A stretch of 64,000 nt of DNA from Bacillus sp. PK3_68 (GCF_003600835.1 NZ_NQYC01000001.1:3495001-3559000); one strand, 5' to 3'. Numbered from the stretch's first letter, positions 34,825-47,520 are shown. Translations and numbers: made by a program. Notes: generated by a model from the letters alone, not told the origin.

Positions 34825-36539
34825 ATGAATGCAAAAGTAAAAACAAAAGCCAAACCGTTGACTCAGGCCATGAGTGGAGCAGATCTCTTTATTGAAGCAT
34901 TGAAGAAAGAAGAAGTCGAAGTTGTGTTTGGCTATCCGGGGGGAGCTGTCCTGCCACTATATGACGCCTTGTATAGAAACCCCATTCGGCACATCTTAGC
35001 GAGACATGAGCAGGCTGCTATTCATGCAGCTGAGGGCTATGCCAGAGTATCAGGAAAGCCCGGAGTCGTCATTGCTACTTCTGGACCAGGAGCAACGAAC
35101 CTTGTGACAGGTATTACAGACGCCATGATGGATTCTCTTCCTCTTGTTGTCTTCACAGGACAGGTAGCAACAGGGGTCATTGGAACAGACGCTTTCCAGG
35201 AGGCGGATGTGATCGGAATCACTATGCCAATCACAAAACATAACTATCAAGTGCGTGACTTGAAAGAATTGCCAAGAATTGTTCGAGAAGCTTTTCATAT
35301 TGCAACAACCGGCCGCCCTGGTCCCGTTTTAATCGATATTCCGAAAGATATAGCTACAACATTAGGCGAAACCCCTAAATTCGTAACGGAAGTTAATTTG
35401 CCAGGCTATCAGCCAAACACTGCGCCTAATATTTTACAGATTAAAAAGCTTGCAGATGCGATTGCTCAAGCGAAAAAGCCGCTTATTTTAGCTGGTGCAG
35501 GAGTCATTCATGCTCATGCTTCAGAACAGCTGCTTTCCCTTGCAGAAGAAATGAATATTCCGGTAGTTAATACCCTTCTCGGACTTGGTTCGTTTCCAGC
35601 AGATCACCCATTATTCTTAGGGATGGGTGGTATGCATGGAACATATGCAGCCAACATGGCGATGTATGAAGCAGACTTGCTGATCAACATAGGTGCCAGG
35701 TTCGACGATCGGTTAACCGGTAATTTACAGCACTTTGCGCCTGAAGCCATAGTAGCCCATATTGACATTGATCCAGCAGAAATCGGTAAAAACGTGGACA
35801 CCCATATTCCAATCGTAGCCGATGCAAAAGAAGCTCTGGAGAAACTGCTTGAAACGGACTTAATTGCACCAGATGCCAATGAATGGAGATTGCAGCTGAA
35901 AGAATCCCAAAAAGAGTTTCCGCTTTGGCATTCTGAAGAGGGGGAAGGTATTTCTCCTCAGCAATTAACGAAAATGATTCATGAAATTACAAATGGCGAG
36001 GCGATTGTCACAACAGACGTTGGCCAGCATCAAATGTGGACTGCACAGTATTACGGGTTCAACCGTCCAAACCGCTGGGTGACATCAGGTGGTCTTGGAA
36101 CAATGGGATTCGGCTTCCCGGCTGCCATTGGTGCGCAAATTGCCTGTCCGGAAGAAACGGTTGTTGCGATCGCCGGAGATGCTGGCTTCCAGATGACTTT
36201 ACAAGAATTGGCTCTTGTTGCTGAGTTGAACTTGCCAGTCAAAATTATGGTATATAACAACCAGGCGCTAGGGATGGTTAGACAATGGCAGGAAGCCTTC
36301 TATGAAGAAAGATATTCGCAGTCTTTAATTCCATGCCAGCCAGACTTTGTAAAACTGGCTCAAGCTTATGGAATTAAGGGCTACTCTGTTACAACAGAAG
36401 AAGAAGCGGAAAGCGTATTAAATGAAACATTAAACAGCCGCGAGCCAGTCCTAATCGATTGCCGGATTAAACCGAAAGAGCTAGTATGCCCGATGATTGC
36501 ACCAGGCAAAGGACTTCATGAGATGATTGGGGTGAAACC

Positions 36540-36543
<4 letters not shown>
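34825..36543 (+). CDS. ilvB: Acetolactate synthase large subunit IlvB
   Basis: A 572-residue thiamine diphosphate enzyme that condenses pyruvate with pyruvate or 2-ketobutyrate, the first common step of branched-chain synthesis. Seen: catalytic Glu in [25 protein letters not shown], and the ThDP motif running from GDAGFQMT to YNNQ. The ATG at 34825 follows GGAGGG; the frame also opens at a TTG 15 bases upstream inside the ribosome site. It overlaps ilvH by ATGA. Confidence 0.96.
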
Positions 36544-39649
<3,106 letters not shown>

Positions 39650-39667
39650 TGTAACGGAGGGGTTAAC

Positions 39668-40777
39668 GTGAAAAAGAACATTGCAGTATTGCCTGGAGAC
39701 GGAGTCGGCCGGGAAGTGGTGAAAGGGGCCACTGCCGTGTTAGAAGCAGTCGGTCAAAGATTTGGCCATGAATTTGAATTTGAATATGCGAACATTGGCG
39801 GTGCAGCCATCGATGAATCAAATAATCCTCTCCCAAATGAAACATTGGAGCTTTGTAAGCAAAGTGATGCCGTATTTTTGGGAGCGGTAGGAGGGCCAAA
39901 GTGGGATAACTTGCCTTCTCATATACGTCCGGAGCGTGGATTGCTCGCAATCCGCAAAGAGCTTGGTTTGTTCGCTAATCTTCGCCCGGTTATTGGCTTC
40001 CACAGCTTGCTGCACTCTTCACCACTCAAGCCCGAAATTGCAGAAAATGTGAACTTGATGATTGTACGTGAGCTGACTGGCGGATTATATTTTGGAAAGC
40101 CAAGCGAACGGCGCGGGACGAATCAAGATTCCGTTGTTGATACGCTGCAATATACAAGAGCAGAAATTGAGCGAATTGTAGACAAAGCGTTTGAGCTTGC
40201 TGTGATCCGCAACAAAAAACTTACTTCCGTCGACAAAGCGAATGTACTGGAATCAAGCCGGATGTGGCGTGAGATCGTTAATGAAAAAGCCGCTTTGTAT
40301 CCGCAGGTAGAAGTAGAACATATGTATGTTGACGCTGCGGCGATGAAGTTGATCAGCCGTCCGAAAGATTTTGATGTGGTAGTAACGGAAAATTTATTTG
40401 GCGATATTTTAAGTGACGAAGCTTCTATGATCACTGGCTCACTTGGAATGCTGCCATCAGCGAGCTTGACGGAAGACGGCTTTGGCTTGTACGAGCCAGT
40501 TCATGGTTCGGCGCCTGATATTGCCGGCTTTAATAAAGCTAATCCAATGGCAATGATTCTTTCAGCAGCTTTAATGCTGAAGTACTCATTCAATTTGCGT
40601 GAAGAAGCAGAATCAATTGAGCAGGCAGTTCAAGAAGTATTGAATGCCGGTTACCGGACGCCTGACCTTCAAGCTGCTGGAAGCACAGTTGTGGGCACAG
40701 AACAAATGATTAAGATTATTGTTCAGCATGTAGAAGAAGGTTCAGCTATTTCTTCGATTATGGGCGCTTATATGTAA
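39668..40777 (+). CDS. leuB: 3-Isopropylmalate dehydrogenase LeuB
   Basis: A 369-residue NAD-dependent oxidative decarboxylase. Seen: LPGDGVGREV, the substrate loop LLAIRKELGLFANLRP, the catalytic DAAAMKLI region and the signature NLFGDILSDEASMITGSLGMLPSASL in part. GTG start at 39668 with GGAGGGG about 5 bases before. Third leucine gene in order after leuA. Confidence 0.95.
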   Translation: MKKNIAVLPGDGVGREVVKGATAVLEAVGQRFGHEFEFEYANIGGAAIDESNNPLPNETLELCKQSDAVFLGAVGGPKWDNLPSHIRPERGLLAIRKELGLFANLRPVIGFHSLLHSSPLKPEIAENVNLMIVRELTGGLYFGKPSERRGTNQDSVVDTLQYTRAEIERIVDKAFELAVIRNKKLTSVDKANVLESSRMWREIVNEKAALYPQVEVEHMYVDAAAMKLISRPKDFDVVVTENLFGDILSDEASMITGSLGMLPSASLTEDGFGLYEPVHGSAPDIAGFNKANPMAMILSAALMLKYSFNLREEAESIEQAVQEVLNAGYRTPDLQAAGSTVVGTEQMIKIIVQHVEEGSAISSIMGAYM

Positions 40778-40800
40778 TGTAAAAATCAATGGATGTTATC

Positions 40801-40849
40801 AAAGAGGATTCCGTTTTTTCCGCAAGGAGATTGGAATCCCTCTTTTTTC
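40801..40849 (+). terminator. Terminator-like hairpin between leuB and leuC
   Basis: AGAGGaTTCC pairs with GGAATCCCTCT around a large loop and is followed by TTTTTTC. It lies inside the leu gene cluster, where no end of transcription would be expected. Confidence 0.7.
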
Positions 40850-40937
40850 AAAAAGGTTCTGTTAACTAGTTGATGGGAGTGAAAACCAGCAACCAATTAT
40901 AACAGATTCTTAAAAAAAGACAGTGGGGGGCTGTTTT

Positions 40938-42350
40938 ATGGCACCAAAAACAATTATTGAAAAGATATGGGAACAGCATGTAGTACACCGAGAAGAGGGA
41001 AAACCGGATCTTTTATATATTGATCTTCACTTAGTGCACGAAGTTACCTCTCCGCAAGCATTTGAAGGCCTGCGTATGAATAACCGCAAAGTGCGTCGTC
41101 CGGACTTAACGTATGCTACGATGGATCATAATGTTCCGACGATTAACCGCCACATTATCAATGATCCAATTTCAAAAACACAAATGACTACTCTTGAGAA
41201 AAACTGTAAAGAGTTTGGGATTGAACTAGCCGATATTCATCATCCTGATCAAGGGATCGTCCATGTTATTGGGCCAGAACTTGGTTTAACACAACCGGGA
41301 AAAACGATTGTATGCGGCGATAGTCATACTTCTACACATGGTGCTTTCGGTGCTCTATCATTTGGTATCGGTACAAGTGAAGTAGAACATGTACTTGCTA
41401 CGCAAACTCTTTGGCAATCCCGCCCTAAAACTTTACAAATTAAAGTAACAGGAAAGCTTGGTTTTGGAGTAACGGCAAAAGACTTAATCCTGGCTGTTAT
41501 TGCAAAATACGGTGTGAATGCAGGGACAGGCTATATTATGGAATATACAGGCGAAGCGATTCGCAATTTGTCCATGGAAGAAAGAATGACTGTCTGCAAC
41601 ATGTCTATTGAAGCAGGAGCACGTGCTGGGTTGATTAGTCCAGACGAGAAAACGATTGAATACTTGCGGGGGCGCCGCTATGTTCCTCAAGGAGAAGCGT
41701 TTGAAAAAGCCGCAGAACGCTGGCTGGCACTCGCAACAGATGAGGGAGCAGAGTATGATGTAACGCTTGAAATTGCTGGAGAAGAGATTGAACCGCAAGT
41801 AACCTGGGGAACAAATCCTTCAATGGGTAGTGGCATTAGCGCTTCTGTGCCTCATCCTGAGCAGTTTGAACGCCAGGCAGATCGTGAATCAGTTGCCCGG
41901 GCATTAGATTATATGGGGCTTGAGGCTGGCACAAAGCTGGAGGATATTCCTGTAGATTACGTATTTATTGGTTCTTGTACAAACTCGAGGCTCAGTGATT
42001 TACGGGCAGCTGCCGAGGTAGCGAAAGGAAGAAAAGTTCAGGAAGGAATTACGGCTATTGTTGTCCCTGGATCGCAAACAGTGAAACAAGTCGCAGAAGC
42101 AGAAGGCTTAGATAAAATTTTTACCGAGGCGGGGTTTGAATGGCGCGAGTCAGGCTGTAGCATGTGTCTGGCGATGAATGATGATATCGTTCCGGCCGGC
42201 AAACGTTGTGCGTCTACCTCAAACCGCAACTTTGAGGGACGTCAGGGCAATGGTTCAAAAACACACTTAGTGAGCCCGTCGATGGCAGCAGCGGCAGCAG
42301 TCACTGGAAAGTTTACCGATGTGCGCAAATTAGCTAAAGTGCATCAATAA
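40938..42350 (+). CDS. leuC: 3-Isopropylmalate dehydratase large subunit LeuC
   Basis: A 470-residue aconitase-family subunit. The [4Fe-4S] cysteines are in IGSCTNSR and [29 protein letters not shown] is the family signature region. It isomerises 2- to 3-isopropylmalate with LeuD. The ATG at 40938 is chosen over a GTG at 40923 because GGGGGG lies between them at proper distance. The 160-base gap before it holds a terminator-like hairpin. Confidence 0.95.
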   Translation: MAPKTIIEKIWEQHVVHREEGKPDLLYIDLHLVHEVTSPQAFEGLRMNNRKVRRPDLTYATMDHNVPTINRHIINDPISKTQMTTLEKNCKEFGIELADIHHPDQGIVHVIGPELGLTQPGKTIVCGDSHTSTHGAFGALSFGIGTSEVEHVLATQTLWQSRPKTLQIKVTGKLGFGVTAKDLILAVIAKYGVNAGTGYIMEYTGEAIRNLSMEERMTVCNMSIEAGARAGLISPDEKTIEYLRGRRYVPQGEAFEKAAERWLALATDEGAEYDVTLEIAGEEIEPQVTWGTNPSMGSGISASVPHPEQFERQADRESVARALDYMGLEAGTKLEDIPVDYVFIGSCTNSRLSDLRAAAEVAKGRKVQEGITAIVVPGSQTVKQVAEAEGLDKIFTEAGFEWRESGCSMCLAMNDDIVPAGKRCASTSNRNFEGRQGNGSKTHLVSPSMAAAAAVTGKFTDVRKLAKVHQ

Positions 42351-42362
42351 GGGGGAAGAAGA

Positions 42363-42956
42363 ATGGAAGCAATCAATAAATTTAACGGCATTGTCTGCCC
42401 TCTCAACCGTGTAAATATTGATACGGATCAAATTATTCCAAAACAGTTTTTAAAGCGGATTGAACGGCAGGGCTTTGGCCAGTTCTTGTTTCATCATTGG
42501 CGTTTTGATGATGCAGGAAATAAAAGAGAAGACTTCATCATGAATCAAATGCAATATGAAAATGCAGAAATTCTAGTAGCAGGAGAGAACTTCGGCTGCG
42601 GCTCTTCCCGTGAACATGCTCCGTGGGCGCTTCTTGATTATGGTTTCCGAGTCGTTATTGCTCCTAGCTTCGCCGATATTTTCTATAATAACTGTGTGAA
42701 AAACGGTATTTTGGCGATTCGCCTCACTGAAGAGGAAGTAAGTGAAATTATGGAAAAGGCAAAAGAGCCAGGCTATCGCTTGTTCATCAATTTAAAAGAA
42801 CAGGATATTACTGATCGCAAAGGATTTACAGCTGAGTTTAATATCGATCCTTACTGGAAGGAAATGCTATTAAACGGTTGGGATGAGATTGCTGTTACAC
42901 TCAATCTTGATCATGAGATCAGCAACTATGAGAAAAAAATCGAAGGTGTTAGTTAA
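42363..42956 (+). CDS. leuD: 3-Isopropylmalate dehydratase small subunit LeuD
   Basis: A 197-residue swivel-domain subunit that completes the LeuCD enzyme. Seen: NVDTDQIIPKQFLK-like start (here NIDTDQIIP) and GCGSSREHAPWAL. It starts 12 bases after leuC, with AAGGGGG upstream, and ends the ilv-leu cluster with a terminator. Confidence 0.95.
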   Translation: MEAINKFNGIVCPLNRVNIDTDQIIPKQFLKRIERQGFGQFLFHHWRFDDAGNKREDFIMNQMQYENAEILVAGENFGCGSSREHAPWALLDYGFRVVIAPSFADIFYNNCVKNGILAIRLTEEEVSEIMEKAKEPGYRLFINLKEQDITDRKGFTAEFNIDPYWKEMLLNGWDEIAVTLNLDHEISNYEKKIEGVS

Positions 42957-42967
42957 CATTTCAAGAG

Positions 42968-42996
42968 AGACTGTGGCGTGCTGCAGTCTTTTTTTA
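42968..42996 (+). terminator. Terminator of the ilv-leu cluster
   Basis: AGACTG/CAGTCT stem followed by a T8 run. Confidence 0.8.
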
Positions 42997-43084
42997 TATT
43001 TTACTCATTCATGGAATTTAAAGGAATGATTTGCTTATAAAGAGGGAAAAGTGATACAGGAGTATGAGATGAGGAGGTATGGAA

Positions 43085-44458
43085 GTGGAATTTAGAATAG
43101 AACGCGACACACTTGGTGAAATGAAGGTGCCATCTGATAAATATTGGGGAGCACAAACACAGCGCAGCAAAGAGAATTTCCCAATAGGAACTGAAAGAAT
43201 GCCGATTGAAGTAACACATGCATTTGCCCAGCTGAAGAAAGCTGCCGCTATCGCTAATGGGCAGCTAGGAAAGCTACCTGACGAAAAAAAAGAAGCGATT
43301 GTCGATGCTTGTGATGAAATTATCCAGGGCAAGTGGGATACACATTTCCCGCTCGTTGTCTGGCAGACAGGAAGCGGCACACAGTCTAATATGAATGTGA
43401 ACGAAGTAGTCGCCAGAAGAGGAAGTGAAATTGCTGGAAAAGAGCATTTCATCCATCCGAATGACGATGTGAATATGTCGCAAAGCTCTAATGATACATT
43501 CCCAACGGCTATGCACATCGCTGCTTACCATGAGACAGAGCAACACCTTAAGCCAGCGCTCAAACAGTTTAGGAAAACACTTGAGCAGAAAGAAAAGCAA
43601 TATATGGATTTAATTAAAATAGGACGTACTCATTTACAAGACGCAACCCCGTTAACACTCGGTCAAGAAATCTCTGGCTGGCGTGCGATGATTGATCGCA
43701 GCATGGAAATGATTGAGCAGTCACAGCAGTACTTGCTTAACTTGGCAATTGGCGGTACAGCAGTAGGCACAGGGATCAATGCGGATCCTTCATTCGGCGG
43801 CAAAGTAGCTGAACAGCTTGAAAAGCAAATGGGATATCCATTCCAATCATCGCCAAATAAGTTTCACGCGCTTACGAGTCATGATGAGCTTGTTTATTTT
43901 CACGGAGCATTAAAGGCTCTGGCAGCCGATATGATGAAAATTGCCAATGATGTACGCTGGCTCGCAAGCGGTCCGCGCAGCGGCATTGGAGAGCTTACTA
44001 TTCCGGCTAATGAACCGGGCAGCTCGATAATGCCAGGAAAAGTGAATCCGACACAGAGCGAGGCAATCACCATGGTAGCTGCCCAAATATTTGGCAATGA
44101 TGCTACTATAGGGTTTGCTGCCAGCCAAGGGAATTTTGAGCTCAATGTTTTCAAACCAGTGATCATCTATAATACACTACAATCCATTCGGCTTCTTGCT
44201 GACGGTATTCAGTCGTTTGATCAACGATGTGCGTCTGGACTCGAAGCGAACAGGGAAGTGATTCAGCAGCTAATGGAACGGTCACTGATGTTAGTGACAG
44301 CCCTTAATCCGCATATTGGCTATGAAAAAGCTGCAGAGATTGCTAAGCTGGCACATAAAAAAGGATTAACCCTAAAAGAAGCGGCTATTGAAACAGGGTA
44401 TTTAACGGCCGAGCAGTATGACGAATGGATTGATCCTGCTAAAATGGTCAATCTATAA
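43085..44458 (+). CDS. fumC: Class II fumarate hydratase FumC (CitG)
   Basis: A 457-residue fumarase that interconverts fumarate and malate in the TCA cycle. The superfamily signature [11 protein letters not shown] is present, with [14 protein letters not shown] and the H of [10 protein letters not shown]. The GTG at 43085 is chosen over the ATG at 43079: AGGAGG lies only one base before the ATG but 7 before the GTG, and the product then starts [12 protein letters not shown] like B. subtilis CitG. Confidence 0.95.
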   Translation: MEFRIERDTLGEMKVPSDKYWGAQTQRSKENFPIGTERMPIEVTHAFAQLKKAAAIANGQLGKLPDEKKEAIVDACDEIIQGKWDTHFPLVVWQTGSGTQSNMNVNEVVARRGSEIAGKEHFIHPNDDVNMSQSSNDTFPTAMHIAAYHETEQHLKPALKQFRKTLEQKEKQYMDLIKIGRTHLQDATPLTLGQEISGWRAMIDRSMEMIEQSQQYLLNLAIGGTAVGTGINADPSFGGKVAEQLEKQMGYPFQSSPNKFHALTSHDELVYFHGALKALAADMMKIANDVRWLASGPRSGIGELTIPANEPGSSIMPGKVNPTQSEAITMVAAQIFGNDATIGFAASQGNFELNVFKPVIIYNTLQSIRLLADGIQSFDQRCASGLEANREVIQQLMERSLMLVTALNPHIGYEKAAEIAKLAHKKGLTLKEAAIETGYLTAEQYDEWIDPAKMVNL

Positions 44459-44468
44459 AGAAGCAGAA

Positions 44469-44492
44469 GAGCCCCTGAGAATTCAGGGGCTC
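44469..44492. terminator. Hairpin between convergent fumC and ssp
   Basis: GAGCCCCTGA/TCAGGGGCTC perfect stem with loop GAAT. T-tracts on either side are weak, so it may work in both directions with limited efficiency. Confidence 0.6.
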
Positions 44493-44522
44493 AAGCCAAT
44501 TGTATGAAGTTGTAAAACTAAC

Positions 44523-44729
44523 TTATCGTTGTTGGAAGCCGCTCATTTGTTGTTGAGCCATTGCTACAAGACGCTTTGTGATTTCTCCACCTACAGAACC
44601 GTTAGAACGAGATGTAGAATCTGCGCCAAGTTGTACGCCGAACTCAGAAGCGATTTCGAATTTCATTTGATCGATAGCTTGTTGAGCTCCTGCAACTAGA
44701 AGTTGGTTGTTATTGCTGTTGTTTGCCAT
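44523..44729 (-). CDS. Alpha/beta-type small acid-soluble spore protein
   Basis: A 68-residue SASP that coats and protects DNA in dormant spores. Seen: asparagine-rich start [20 protein letters not shown], the GPR protease site FEIASEFGV, and the second conserved region [18 protein letters not shown]. It has GGAGATG upstream, a sigma-G promoter at 44851-44879 and a long structured leader. It belongs to the SspA/B/C/D group. Confidence 0.96.
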   Translation of the reverse strand: MANNSNNNQLLVAGAQQAIDQMKFEIASEFGVQLGADSTSRSNGSVGGEITKRLVAMAQQQMSGFQQR

Positions 44730-44757
44730 GTTTTGTCATCTCCTGTTGTTTTTATTT

Positions 44758-44821
44758 TGGCTGGACCTCCTGGACTTGCACCAGTACGCATTACTGCGTC
44801 CAGACTATCTGGTTAGGTCCA
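44758..44821 (-). ncRNA. tRNA-shaped element in the ssp leader
   Basis: On the minus strand: a 7-bp stem TGGACCT/AGGTCCA, then G and CCA; a 5-bp hairpin CCAGA/TCTGG in the D-arm place; a 5-bp hairpin ACGCA/TGCGT with loop GTAA in the anticodon-arm place; and a T-arm-like CTGG-TGCAAGT-CCAG with a 7-base loop. The acceptor end and T-arm resemble tRNA-Gln (TGG...CCAGCCA). The short anticodon loop makes it unable to decode. It lies between the sigma-G promoter and ssp. Confidence 0.55.
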
Positions 44822-44850
44822 CCGGTTTGAAATGTTGCTGCTTGTAGTAC

Positions 44851-44879
44851 TAGTATGTTTGGTTTTAAAAAGTTTATTC
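44851..44879 (-). promoter_or_regulatory. Sigma-G promoter of ssp
   Basis: On the minus strand GAATA (-35) and CATACTA (-10) are 17 bases apart, matching the forespore sigma-G consensus. The transcript would have a leader of roughly 115 bases. Confidence 0.85.
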
Positions 44880-44920
44880 AAAAATATTATATGGGAATTT
44901 ATACCTGTTTTATTTAGCGT

Positions 44921-44949
44921 TTGAAAGGTGTTTTCTGAATCAGTATGCT
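44921..44949 (+). promoter_or_regulatory. Sigma-A promoter of the CstR-like gene
   Basis: TTGAAA and TATGCT with 17 bases between. The -10 is embedded in a perfect inverted repeat. Confidence 0.65.
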
Positions 44950-44957
44950 ATACTGAT
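44939..44957. promoter_or_regulatory. Inverted-repeat operator candidate
   Basis: ATCAGTAT-GCT-ATACTGAT is a perfect 8-bp inverted repeat over the -10 box of the CstR-like gene, as expected for autorepression by the product. Confidence 0.55.
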
Positions 44958-45017
44958 GATACATATTTCATGTGAAATTAAATGGTATTAGATAGGAGAA
45001 AATGAGGTGCAGGGATC

Positions 45018-45278
45018 ATGGAATACAACCGCGATATAAAAAATCGTCTCAGCCGAATTGAAGGACAAATAAGAGGCGTGATCAAAATGATGGAAGAAGA
45101 TAAGCATTGCAAAGAAGTGGTTACTCAACTGTCGGCTATCCGCTCAGCTGTAGATCGTTCCATCGGATTGGTTGTTGCCAAAAACTTAGAAAGCTGTATT
45201 AGAGAAGCAAACGAGAATGGGCAAAATGCAGAAGAAGCGATTCAAGAAGCTGTTAATATGATCGTAAAAAGCAGATAA
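45018..45278 (+). CDS. CsoR/FrmR-family regulator, CstR-like
   Basis: An 86-residue all-helical repressor (DUF156). Conserved cysteines are at DKHCKEVV and NLESCIRE. The histidine two turns before the second cysteine, needed for copper in CsoR, is Asn here; this pattern fits persulfide-sensing CstR rather than a copper sensor. CstR normally controls sulfide-oxidation genes, but none is next to it: a terminator follows. GGTGCAGGG lies before the ATG. The ligand class is inference. Confidence 0.85.
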   Translation: MEYNRDIKNRLSRIEGQIRGVIKMMEEDKHCKEVVTQLSAIRSAVDRSIGLVVAKNLESCIREANENGQNAEEAIQEAVNMIVKSR

Positions 45279-45348
45279 AGCTGTCCGAACGTGCCAGACT
45301 CCTAAACAGAATGACTGCAGGTGTCCGGCACGCGCAGGACAGCTTTTT
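45279..45348 (+). terminator. Long two-level terminator
   Basis: AAAGCTGTCC pairs with GGACAGCTTT, and inside it CGTGCC pairs with GGCACG; T5 follows. Confidence 0.8.
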
Positions 45349-45356
45349 AATGATTT

Positions 45357-45572
45357 TTATTCAGTTGGAGGTGTTTCTTCCGGAAAAGGTGCGGCTTCCT
45401 CAATATTGGCAGTAATCGCATCGTCTCTCATATGGACGGAGCCTCCAGATAGCCCCTCATTAATCATTCTGTCAATATCTACATCTGTTTGATCTTTTCC
45501 TTCAGGCTGCATATCAGGCAAAAAGAAAGGCCTTTGTGTTTTGGATCCACTGCTTACCCCCTCCTTTATCAT
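45357..45572 (-). CDS. Hypothetical 71-residue protein
   Basis: A short hydrophilic protein with RPFFLPDMQPEG, DVDIDRMINEGLSGGSVHMR and an acidic, proline-rich end. I do not recognise it. The ATG at 45572 has no ribosome site, while a very good one (AAGGAGGGGG) lies inside the frame and is followed by a GTG in another frame; with one more T in the T5 run near 45525 that GTG would join this frame. So the N-terminus is uncertain and may be another single-base artefact. Confidence 0.5.
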   Translation of the reverse strand: MIKEGVSSGSKTQRPFFLPDMQPEGKDQTDVDIDRMINEGLSGGSVHMRDDAITANIEEAAPFPEETPPTE

Positions 45573-45613
45573 AATATGTACGCAAAAGAAAGGGGGTATT
45601 CCGGCAATTTAAG

Positions 45614-45826
45614 TTAATTGTCGTATACATGATAAAGCATTAGATCATGTATTTGTTGTTCTAGTTGTTTGCGCTCAGTTTCTTCAGGGACCGTTGAAAG
45701 CCATTCAATCGTCCCATCTGGAAGATAATTTCCTAGCAGACGCTGTTTTTTGTGATAAAAAGAAAAGTTCCAGCCGGGCAGTTTTTTTTCTTTATAAAGC
45801 GGTTTATATTGAAAATGCAGCAACAT
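45614..45826 (-). CDS. yheE: YheE-like protein (DUF5342)
   Basis: A 70-residue protein starting MLLHFQYKPLYKEKKLPGW and containing NYLPDGTIEW, like B. subtilis YheE. Unknown function. The ATG at 45826 follows AAGGGGTGA; 16 upstream codons have no site. Divergent from yheB as in B. subtilis. Confidence 0.8.
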   Translation of the reverse strand: MLLHFQYKPLYKEKKLPGWNFSFYHKKQRLLGNYLPDGTIEWLSTVPEETERKQLEQQIHDLMLYHVYDN

Positions 45827-45877
45827 GTTTTTCACCCCTTTCTTCATCATACTGCAGCTGAACAAGTACGACAATAT

Positions 45878-45907
45878 TTGCTAATTTTTGCGAATTGCCA
45901 TTATAAT
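45878..45907 (+). promoter_or_regulatory. Sigma-A promoter of yheB
   Basis: TTGCTA and TATAAT with 18 bases between, about 48 bases before the start codon. Confidence 0.65.
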
Positions 45908-45955
45908 GAAAGAGCCGGCTTAGCTGGTGATGAATGAATGGCAGGTGAACAGCGC

Positions 45956-47089
45956 ATGAATTTATTTACATTAATTGTTTTTATGGTTGTGATCGGAGCC
46001 GCGATTGGAGCAATCACGAATGCTATTGCTATCCGAATGCTTTTTCGCCCTTATGAAGCTAAATATATCGGCAAGTGGAAATTACCATTTACACCGGGAT
46101 TAATCCCTAAACGAAGAGGGGAGCTTGCCCGCCAAATTGGCAAGACCGTAGAAGAGCATCTGCTTACACCAGAGAGTATCGAGCGCAAGTTAAATGAACC
46201 AGACTTTCGTCGAGATGTAACTGTTATGCTGCAGAAAGAGGTCAAGCCATTGCTTGCTGCTGACCAGACAGTGGCGGAAATTTTGGAGAAGCTTCATTTT
46301 AAGGAAGCTGAACAAAGAACCGAGCGCTGGATTGAGAGCTGGATAGACGATAAATATAACGGTATTAAGAATTTCTATCTTCACCAAACGGTTAGAGAAT
46401 CATTGCCAGCAGAATGGCTCGACACTGCAGAAGAAAAAATCCCTGATATCTCCCGTTATATTTTAACGAAAGGCATTGATTATTTTTCTGGCTTTGAAGG
46501 AAAATGGCGAGTTAAAAGAATGACGGATGACTTTCTGGCTGAATGGGGAAAATTTGGCAGCATGCTGCAAATGATCTTAGGCAACACGTCGCTTGAGGAC
46601 AAGATCCAGCCAGAAATAGTGAAATTTTTAAGCAGCCCAGGAACGAAAGACTTACTGAACACCCTGTTGTCAAAAGAGTGGGAGAAATTGCTTGACTGGA
46701 AATGGGAGGGCGTCTTTCAACAATTTCCTGATGAAAAAGCCCTGGCGAAAGGAAAGAGCTTTATTTTACGCCAGTTAGATGTGCCTTCTTTATTTCAAAA
46801 GCCAGTTGCAGCTTTTTTACAGCCTTTTGAAGAGAAGATCATAAGCGAAGTTATTCCTTCCCTCGTGGAAAAGGCAGGATCAATTGTTGCAACACGCATA
46901 CCGGTCATTATGCAAAAACTACGGATCGGTGATATTGTTCGCGAGCAAGTGGAGACTTTTTCTCTTCAACGCCTTGAACAGCTCGTATTGGATATTGCCC
47001 GCAGTGAGTTAAAGATGATTACTCTCCTAGGAGGCGTGCTTGGAGGGGCCATCGGTCTAATTCAAGGACTTGTTGTTGGTTTGTTTTAG
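45956..47089 (+). CDS. yheB: YheB-like DUF445 membrane protein
   Basis: A 377-residue protein, exactly the length I recall for B. subtilis YheB. It has a membrane helix at each end (about 1-22 with GAAIGAITNAIAIRMLFRPY, and about 350-376) and a long helical middle; PFTPGLIPKRRGELA is a DUF445 hallmark. The function is unknown. The ATG at 45956 has AGGTGA 7 bases before it. It is followed by yheA. Confidence 0.88.
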   Translation: MNLFTLIVFMVVIGAAIGAITNAIAIRMLFRPYEAKYIGKWKLPFTPGLIPKRRGELARQIGKTVEEHLLTPESIERKLNEPDFRRDVTVMLQKEVKPLLAADQTVAEILEKLHFKEAEQRTERWIESWIDDKYNGIKNFYLHQTVRESLPAEWLDTAEEKIPDISRYILTKGIDYFSGFEGKWRVKRMTDDFLAEWGKFGSMLQMILGNTSLEDKIQPEIVKFLSSPGTKDLLNTLLSKEWEKLLDWKWEGVFQQFPDEKALAKGKSFILRQLDVPSLFQKPVAAFLQPFEEKIISEVIPSLVEKAGSIVATRIPVIMQKLRIGDIVREQVETFSLQRLEQLVLDIARSELKMITLLGGVLGGAIGLIQGLVVGLF

Positions 47090-47155
47090 GAAAGTCTCGC
47101 GAACTTTTGCATAGTTTGTTAGAGTGAAGTTATGTCGATCATCAAGGAGGAAAAA

Positions 47156-47515
47156 ATGGCTGTAAATTTATATGATCTCGCATATGAAATGGAGAAGTCA
47201 CTGCGTGAAAGTCCAGAATACACTGCACTGAGAAAATTATACGAAGAGGTAAATGCAAATGAAGAAGCAAGAGGAATCTTCGAAAATTTTCGTAATGTGC
47301 AGATGAGATTACAAGAGAAGCAAATGACGGGCCAAGATATTACTGAAGAAGAGGTACAGCAGGCTCAGAAGACTATGGCACTCGTTCAGCAGCATGGGCT
47401 CATCTCGAAATTGATGGAGGCTGAGCAAAGAATGAGCGTGGCTATTGCTGATATCAATAAAATCATCATGAAGCCGCTTGAAGAAATGTATGGTACGGTC
47501 GAAAATAATTTTTAA
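47156..47515 (+). CDS. yheA: YheA, YlbF/YmcA-family protein
   Basis: A 119-residue all-helical protein of the YlbF family (MAVNLYDLAYEMEKSLRESPEY). Relatives YlbF and YmcA act with YaaT in RNase Y-dependent mRNA maturation; YheA itself has no assigned role. AAGGAGG precedes the ATG at 47156. A strong terminator follows. Confidence 0.88.
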   Translation: MAVNLYDLAYEMEKSLRESPEYTALRKLYEEVNANEEARGIFENFRNVQMRLQEKQMTGQDITEEEVQQAQKTMALVQQHGLISKLMEAEQRMSVAIADINKIIMKPLEEMYGTVENNF

Positions 47516-47520
47516 AGCTT

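Noticed and set aside
43018-43518. 166-codon minus-strand frame over fumC
   Set aside because: Antisense to a certain fumC gene, rich in Ser/Cys/Pro as expected from complement of coding sequence, with no start signals.
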